DNA of 64,000 bases from Siphonodentalium dalli (lineage: Eukaryota > Mollusca > Scaphopoda > Gadilida > Siphonodentaliidae). Positions 57,879 to 64,000 of this stretch are shown here, in pieces. Position numbers and translations under genes: made by a program. The notes below the pieces were generated by a model. It did no database searches. It saw only the letters and a list, made by a program, of their open reading frames with translations, and was not told the origin of the DNA. The stretch spans positions 11,240,036 to 11,304,035 of the forward strand of contig CP136069.1 in the NCBI GenBank assembly GCA_032622095.1. Direction: 5' to 3'. Position 1 is the first letter of the stretch; every line of letters begins with the position of its first letter.

Positions 57879-59670
57879 TCTATCTATCTATATAAAACCC
57901 GTCGTCTGTGTGTGTGTGTGTGTGTATCTGAGGTGGTGTGCATGTGTATAACTCGGTCACGCTTTTGGCGCGTTTATAACTTTTCAACCATGCATCCAAT
58001 GTGGCCCAAATTTGTACCACGACCTATAGTGTGTCATAAAAGGTGACTCACCAAATTTCACGCCGATTGGTCAAAGCAAACCTGAGATATAACATTGTCC
58101 CCAAATGCAACATTTGCACTCAAGTAGACACTATTTCTTATGACGTTTGTCCAAATGACGCCATTGACGTCGAACGCAAACCAACACTTGCTTTGCTATT
58201 GTAGGCGAAACTTCCATGCGCTCAACCAAAGCGTTGTTGGAAATAAGCCCTAAATTAATGTGTCAGTTCAGGTTCATTGTGAATTTAGATAACGAATGTT
58301 GATTTTGTCGCGGAAGTGCATGTATTGTGGGGTGTAGTCAAGACTCGAACGTTCTACCGTCGTTGGGAATGGGTGGATGTAGTGTGGTGCACAGTCAAGA
58401 CTCGAACGTTCGTCGTTGGGCATGGGTGCTAATATGGTATTTTAATTCGCCAGTTGGGTTTGAACATAAGTAAATAATGATGTCTTTGATACGGAAGTTG
58501 TGCATTGAGTGTGGTATCGAAGGAGTACCGGTATACACGGAAGATGGCGAATGGACAGTCTGACCTCTCGCCAGTGGGTACCGTGAACTCGCCAAACTCA
58601 GTTAGAAAAATCACATTCACGGGACAGGCCTAATAATAGGGCATGCAGTGTAAACAATACTACCGACGCTAATTAATGTTCTTTTAATCTTTCGGTTGAG
58701 TGCAAATCTGATAAAAGAATAAATGTTTAAAAGATCATAATGTGCGCGAAGCGCACGCAGTTTAAATTCATATAATGTGCGCGAAGCTCACTAAGGGGCT
58801 GCAGCCACCCCGCTAAATAAAGGTTCCGAATAGAGCCTGCTTCAGTTAGTAGGCCCTATAGATAAAGTTAAATATCTTGATTGTTGCGTTCCATATGTGC
58901 CTGCACATACGTGGTTGGGGAGATGATGGTGGGGGGGGGGGGGGCAGAAATATAGTTTTATTGAAATAAAGTGTTCATAACAAATGGGCCGTGCAGTGCA
59001 GGGCGTGTGATCATTATAGGCTGCATGCTGAATACAGCTTCCAAAGGGAGTCCGTTTAAAATGTGCTGCAAGCTCCCTATATATATGTGCACGAATCTAC
59101 GCAGTTTAAGATCATATAATGTGCGCAATGCGCAGAAAGGGACTGTAGAACCCTCCCCGCTAAATAAAGTCTCCCGAATTGAGCCTGTTTCAGTATAGAT
59201 AAAGTACAATATTTTGATTGTTGCGTTCCATATGTGCATGCATATACATGGGTTGGAGAGATGGGGTGGGTGTAAAACATACAATTTTATTGAAAAGTGT
59301 TCATACAAATGGGCGGCACAGTTCATGCAGGCGTGTGATAATTAGGCGACATGCAGAATACAGGTTCCAAAGTGGGTCCGTTCAAAATGTGCAACAAGCT
59401 CCCGAATGAAGGCTCCTGAATTGAGTATGTTTCAGTCGGTGCATAGTAGTATTTAAATAATATACTGATTTTGTTTCGTTCAATATGTGCATGGGCATAT
59501 GTAGACTGGGTGCGTAGAAATACAATTTTAGTTAAATAAAGTGTTCCATAGTGCATCCAGTAACAAAAAAAAGAGAAGCATGACCATTCCATGTGTCCAT
59601 GAAAGCGGACACTAGAAAATAACAAAAACACATTTATATACCTGTCATTTTGTGACGGGCAACCCCCTAG
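57879..59670 (+). mobile_element. Helitron array, unit 1
   Basis: Starts TCTATCTATCTATATAAAAC directly after the CTAG of unit 0; a TG-rich tract and ATAACTCGGTCACGCTTTTG follow. It ends with the hairpin CCTGTCATTTTGTGACGGG and CAACCCCCTAG. The interior has three related blocks of about 290 bp, each with GAGCCTGTTTCAGT, a TATGTGCATGCATATA word and AATAAAGTGTTCATAC. No Rep or helicase frame is present. Length is 1,792 bp. Confidence 0.82.
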
Positions 59671-61392
59671 TCTATATATATAAAACCCGTCGTCTGTGTG
59701 TGTGTCTGTCTGTGTGTGTATAACTCGGTCACGCTTTTGGCGCGTTTATAACTTTTCAACCATGCGTCCTATGTGGCCCAAATTTGTACCCCGACCTATA
59801 GTGTGTCATAAAAGGTGACTCACCAAATTTCACGCCGATTGGTTAAAGCAAACCTGAGATCTAACATGGTCCCCAAATGCAGCATTTGCACTCAAGTAGA
59901 CACTATTTCTTATGACGTTTGTCGAAATGACGTCATTGACGTCGAACACAAACCAATACTTGCTTTGCTATTGTAGGCGAAACTTCCATGCGCTCTACCA
60001 AAGCGTTGTTGGAAATTAATGTGTCAGTTCAGGTTCAGTGTGAATTTAGGTAACGAATGTTGATTTTGTCGCGGAAGTGCATGTATAGTGGGGTGTAGAG
60101 TCAAAACTCGAACGTTCTACCGTCGTTGGGAATGGGTGGATGTAGTGGTTTGCAGAGCCAAGACTCGAACGTTCGTCGTTGGGAATGGGTGCTAATATGG
60201 TATTTTAATTTGCCAGTTGGGTTTGAACACAAGTAAAGAATGCTGTCTTTGATACGAAAGTTGTGCATTGAGTGTGGAATCGAAGGAGTACCGGAAAAAA
60301 CGTGGGTAGGCGGTACCCAGTGGGTACCGTGAACTCAGTAAATTCGCCGGAACTCAGTTGAAAAAACCACATTCCCGGGACAGGCCTAATAATAGGGCCT
60401 ACAGTGTAAACAATACTGCCGACGCTAATTAATGCTCTTTTAATCTTTCGGTTGAGTGCAAATCTGATACAAGAATAAATGTTTAAAAGATCACAATGCG
60501 CGAAGCGCACGCGTTTTAAATTCATATAATGTGCGCGAAGCTCATAAAGGGGCTGCAGGCCCCTACCCCGCTAAATAAAGGTTCAGAATTGAGCCTGTTT
60601 CAGTCAGTATAGATTAAGTAAAATATCTCGATTGTTGCGTTCAATATATGTGCATGCATATACGTGGGTTGGGGAGATGATGGTGGGGGCAAAAATACAG
60701 TTTTATTGAAATAAAGTGTTCATACAAATGGGCCACGCAGTGCAGGGCGTGTGATCAATAGGCTGCATGTTGAATACAGGGTCCGTTTAAAATGTGCTGC
60801 AAGCTCCCTATTTATGTGCGCGATGCTCACGCAGTTTAAGATCATATAATGTGCGCGAAGCGCAGAAAGGGGCTGTACATAGGCTCCTCCCCTCTAAATA
60901 AAGATTCCGAATTGAGCCTGTTTCAGTTAGTATAGATAAAGTAAAATATTTTGATTGTTGCGTTCCATATGTGCATGCATATACATGGGTCGGGGAGATG
61001 GGGGTGGGGGTAAAAATACAGTGTTATTGAAATAAAGTGTTCATACAAACGGGCCGCGCAGTGCAGGCGTGTGATCATTAGGCGGCATGCTGAATACAGG
61101 TTCCAAAGGGGGTCCGTTCAAAATATGCAGCAAGCTTCCGAATGTAGGCTCCTGAATTGAGTATGTTTCAGTTGTTGCATAGTATTTAAATAATATACTG
61201 ATTTTGTTTCGTTGCGCATATATATGTGGACTGGGTGTGTAGAAATACAGTTTTAGTGAAATAAAGTGTTGCAATGCGCATCCAGTAACAAAAAGGAGAA
61301 ACATGACAATTTCATGTGTCCATGAACGCGGACACTAGAAAATAACAAAGAAAAATTATATACCCGTCATTTTGTGACGGGCAACCCCCTAG
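59671..61392 (+). mobile_element. Helitron array, unit 2
   Basis: Starts TCTATATATATAAAACCCGT, ends with the CCCGTCATTTTGTGACGGG hairpin plus CAACCCCCTAG. Length is 1,722 bp. Contains GAAATGACGTCATTGACGTC (a TGACGTCA word) near 59925 and several GCGCGAAGCGC-type palindromes. The 106-residue minus-strand frame (60205-60525) differs at its end from its counterpart in unit 3 because of a one-base length change in an A-run. Confidence 0.85.
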
Positions 61393-63113
61393 TCTATATA
61401 TATAAAACCCGTCGTCTGTGTGTGTGTCTGTCTGTGTGTGTATAACTCGGTCACGCTTTTGGCGCGTTTATAACTTTTCAACCATGCGTCCTATGTGGCC
61501 CAAATTTGTACCCCGACCTATAGTGTGTCATAAAAGGTGACTCACCAAATTTCACGCCGATTGGTTAAAGCAAACCTGAGATCTAACATGGTCCCCAAAT
61601 GCAGCATTTGCACTCAAGTAGACACTATTTCTTATGACGTTTGTCGAAATGACGTCATTGACGTCGAACACAAACCAATACTTGCTTTGCTATTGTAGGC
61701 GAAACTTCCATGCGCTCTACCAAAGCGTTGTTGGAAATTAATGTGTCAGTTCAGGTTCAGTGTGAATTTAGGTAACGAATGTTGATTTTGTCGCGGAAGT
61801 GCATGTATAGTGGGGTGTAGAGTCAAAACTCGAACGTTCTACCGTCGTTGGGAATGGGTGGATGTAGTGGTTTGCAGAGCCAAGACTCGAACGTTCGTCG
61901 TTGGGAATGGGTGCTAATATGGTATTTTAATTTGCCAGTTGGGTTTGAACACAAGTAAAGAATGCTGTCTTTGATACGAAAGTTGTGCATTGAGTGTGGA
62001 ATCGAAGGAGTACCGGAAAAACGTGGGTAGGCGGTACCCAGTGGGTACCGTGAACTCAGTAAATTCGCCGGAACTCAGTTGAAAAAACCACATTCCCGGG
62101 ACAGGCCTAATAATAGGGCCTACAGTGTAAACAATACTGCCGACGCTAATTAATGCTCTTTTAATCTTTCGGTTGAGTGCAAATCTGATACAAGAATAAA
62201 TGTTTAAAAGATCACAATGCGCGAAGCGCACGCGTTTTAAATTCATATAATGTGCGCGAAGCTCATAAAGGGGCTGCAGGCCCCTACCCCGCTAAATAAA
62301 GGTTCAGAATTGAGCCTGTTTCAGTCAGTATAGATTAAGTAAAATATCTCGATTGTTGCGTTCCATATATGTGCATGCATATACGTGGGTTGGGGAGATG
62401 ATGGTGGGGGCAAAAATACAGTTTTATTGAAATAAAGTGTTCATACAAATGGGCCACGCAGTGCAGGGCGTGTGATCAATAGGCTGCATGTTGAATACAG
62501 GGTCCGTTTAAAATGTGCTGCAAGCTCCCTATTTATGTGCGCGATGCTCACGCAGTTTAAGATCATATAATGTGCGCGAAGCGCAGAAAGGGGCTGTACA
62601 TAGGCTCCTCCCCTCTAAATAAAGATTCCGAATTGAGCCTGTTTCAGTTAGTATAGATAAAGTAAAATATTTTGATTGTTGCGTTCCATATGTGCATGCA
62701 TATACATGGGTCGGGGAGATGGGGGTGGGGGTAAAAATACAGTGTTATTGAAATAAAGTGTTCATACAAACGGGCCGCGCAGTGCAGGCGTGTGATCATT
62801 AGGCGGCATGCTGAATACAGGTTCCAAAGGGGGTCCGTTCAAAATATGCAGCAAGCTTCCGAATGTAGGCTCCTGAATTGAGTATGTTTCAGTTGTTGCA
62901 TAGTATTTAAATAATATACTGATTTTGTTTCGTTGCGCATATATATGTGGACTGGGTGTGTAGAAATACAGTTTTAGTGAAATAAAGTGTTGCAATGCGC
63001 ATCCAGTAACAAAAAGGAGAAACATGACAATTTCATGTGTCCATGAACGCGGACACTAGAAAATAACAAAGAAAAATTATATACCCGTCATTTTGTGACG
63101 GGCAACCCCCTAG
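61393..63113 (+). mobile_element. Helitron array, unit 3
   Basis: Almost identical to unit 2 along its whole length: by eye only a T-to-C-like change in a GTTCAATATATG/GTTCCATATATG word and one A fewer in an A-run near 62017 were seen in about 1.72 kb. Starts TCTATATATATAAAACCCGT and ends CAACCCCCTAG. Length is 1,721 bp. Confidence 0.85.
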
Positions 63114-64000
63114 TATATATATAAAACCCGTCGTCTGTCTGTGTGTGTGTGTATCTGTGTGTGTATCTGTGTATAACTCGGTCACGCTTTTGGCGCGTTT
63201 ATAACTTTTCAACCATGCGCGCATTGTGGCCCAAATTTGTACCATGGCCTATATTGTGTCTTAGAAGATGACTCACCAAATTTCATGCCGATTGGTCAAA
63301 GCAAACCTGAGATCTAACATGGTCCCCAAATGCAGTATTTGCACTCAAGTATAGACACTATTTCTTATGGCGTTTGTCGAAATGACGTCATTGACGTCGC
63401 ACGCAAACCCACACTTGCTTTGCTATTGTAGACGAAACTTCCATGCGCTCTACCAAAGAGTTTTTGGAAATAGGCCCTAAATTAATGTGTCAGTTCAGGT
63501 TCAGTGTGAATTTAGGTAACGAATGTTGATTTTGTCGCGGAAGTGCATGTATAGTGGGGTGTAGTCAAAACTCGAACGTTCTACCGTCGTTGGGAATGGG
63601 TGGATGTAATGGGGTGCACAGTCAAGACGCGAACGTTCGTCGTTGGGAATGGGTGCTAATATGGTATTTAAATTTGCCAGTTGGGTTTGAACATAAGTAA
63701 AGAATGCTGTCTTTGATACGAAATTTGTGCATTGAGTGTGGAATGGAAGGAGTACCGGTATACACGGAAGATGGCGAATGGACGTCTAACCTCCCGCCAG
63801 TGGGTACCGTGAACTCAGTAAATTCGCCGGAACTCAGTTAGAAAAATCACATCCCGGAATCCCGGACCGGGACTAATAATACAGTGTAAACAATACTGCC
63901 GACGCTAATTAATGCTCTTTTAATCTTTCGGTTGAGTGTAAATCTGATAAAAGAATGTTCAAAAGATCCGTTTAAAATCAGATAATGTGCGCGAAGCTCA
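63114..64000 (+). mobile_element. Helitron array, unit 4 (runs off the window)
   Basis: Follows unit 3 at the CTAG junction, but starts TATATATATAAAACCC, without the C of the TC end. The body follows the family and is more diverged from units 2 and 3 than they are from each other. It continues past 64000. Confidence 0.8.

Noticed and set aside
60205-62246. 106- and 110-residue minus-strand frames in Helitron units 2 and 3 as captured genes
   Set aside because: No known domain, and a one-base change in an A-run alters the C-terminus between nearly identical units, as expected of non-coding sequence.

Overview
The window looks like gene-poor, AT-rich nuclear DNA of an invertebrate animal. The species cannot be fixed from sequence alone; a mollusc, other lophotrochozoan or invertebrate deuterostome would fit. 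The reasons are introns with GT/AG borders, a fibrinogen-domain lectin-like gene with EGF-type exon, non-LTR and DIRS retrotransposons, Helitrons, TTAA-flanked MITEs and many satellites. Almost none of the long open frames are host genes.

Layout. 0-2 kb: old tandem repeat. 2.9-7.2 kb: four short non-autonomous elements built from paired hairpin modules (two have GACCCGCC-type ends, two have TTAA target sites and CCCTTTACCC ends). 9.5-12.3 kb: decayed plus-strand LINE whose N-terminus carries a 2A-like NPGP motif. 13.9-14.8 kb: G-rich minisatellite. 16.0-19.2 kb: a plus-strand Cys/His-rich ORF meets, tail to tail, a decayed minus-strand DIRS-type retrotransposon (reverse transcriptase thumb, RNase H, tyrosine recombinase) that is itself split by a small hAT-like insert. 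20.1-21.5 kb: 17-bp satellite. 22-31 kb: inverted-repeat elements, tandem duplications and minisatellites. 32.9-36.5 kb: nearly complete minus-strand Jockey/CR1-type LINE with few disabling changes. 39.6-40.25 kb: 23-bp satellite. 40.4-45.4 kb: one 5-kb palindrome whose outer arms hold repeated YY1-like motifs.

46.4-48.4 kb holds the only convincing host gene fragment: an EGF-like exon and a terminal fibrinogen-related exon, joined by a phase-1 intron that hosts a TTAA element. 48.6-53.2 kb: more hairpin elements, a duplicated 1.5-2 kb block, a hAT-like element inside a minisatellite, and two Helitrons joined head to tail. 53.2-55 kb: degenerate repeats. 56.7-64 kb: a second head-to-tail Helitron array with at least five units of about 1.72-1.79 kb, two of them almost identical.

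Most of the window is mobile-element biology. The items most worth follow-up are the two tandem Helitron arrays with exact CTAG|TC junctions, the paired-hairpin module shared by two MITE families with different ends, the 5-kb palindrome, the DIRS/Cys-His ORF pair, and the fibrinogen domain with an unusual cysteine cluster. All calls come from reading the sequence by eye; no database search was run.
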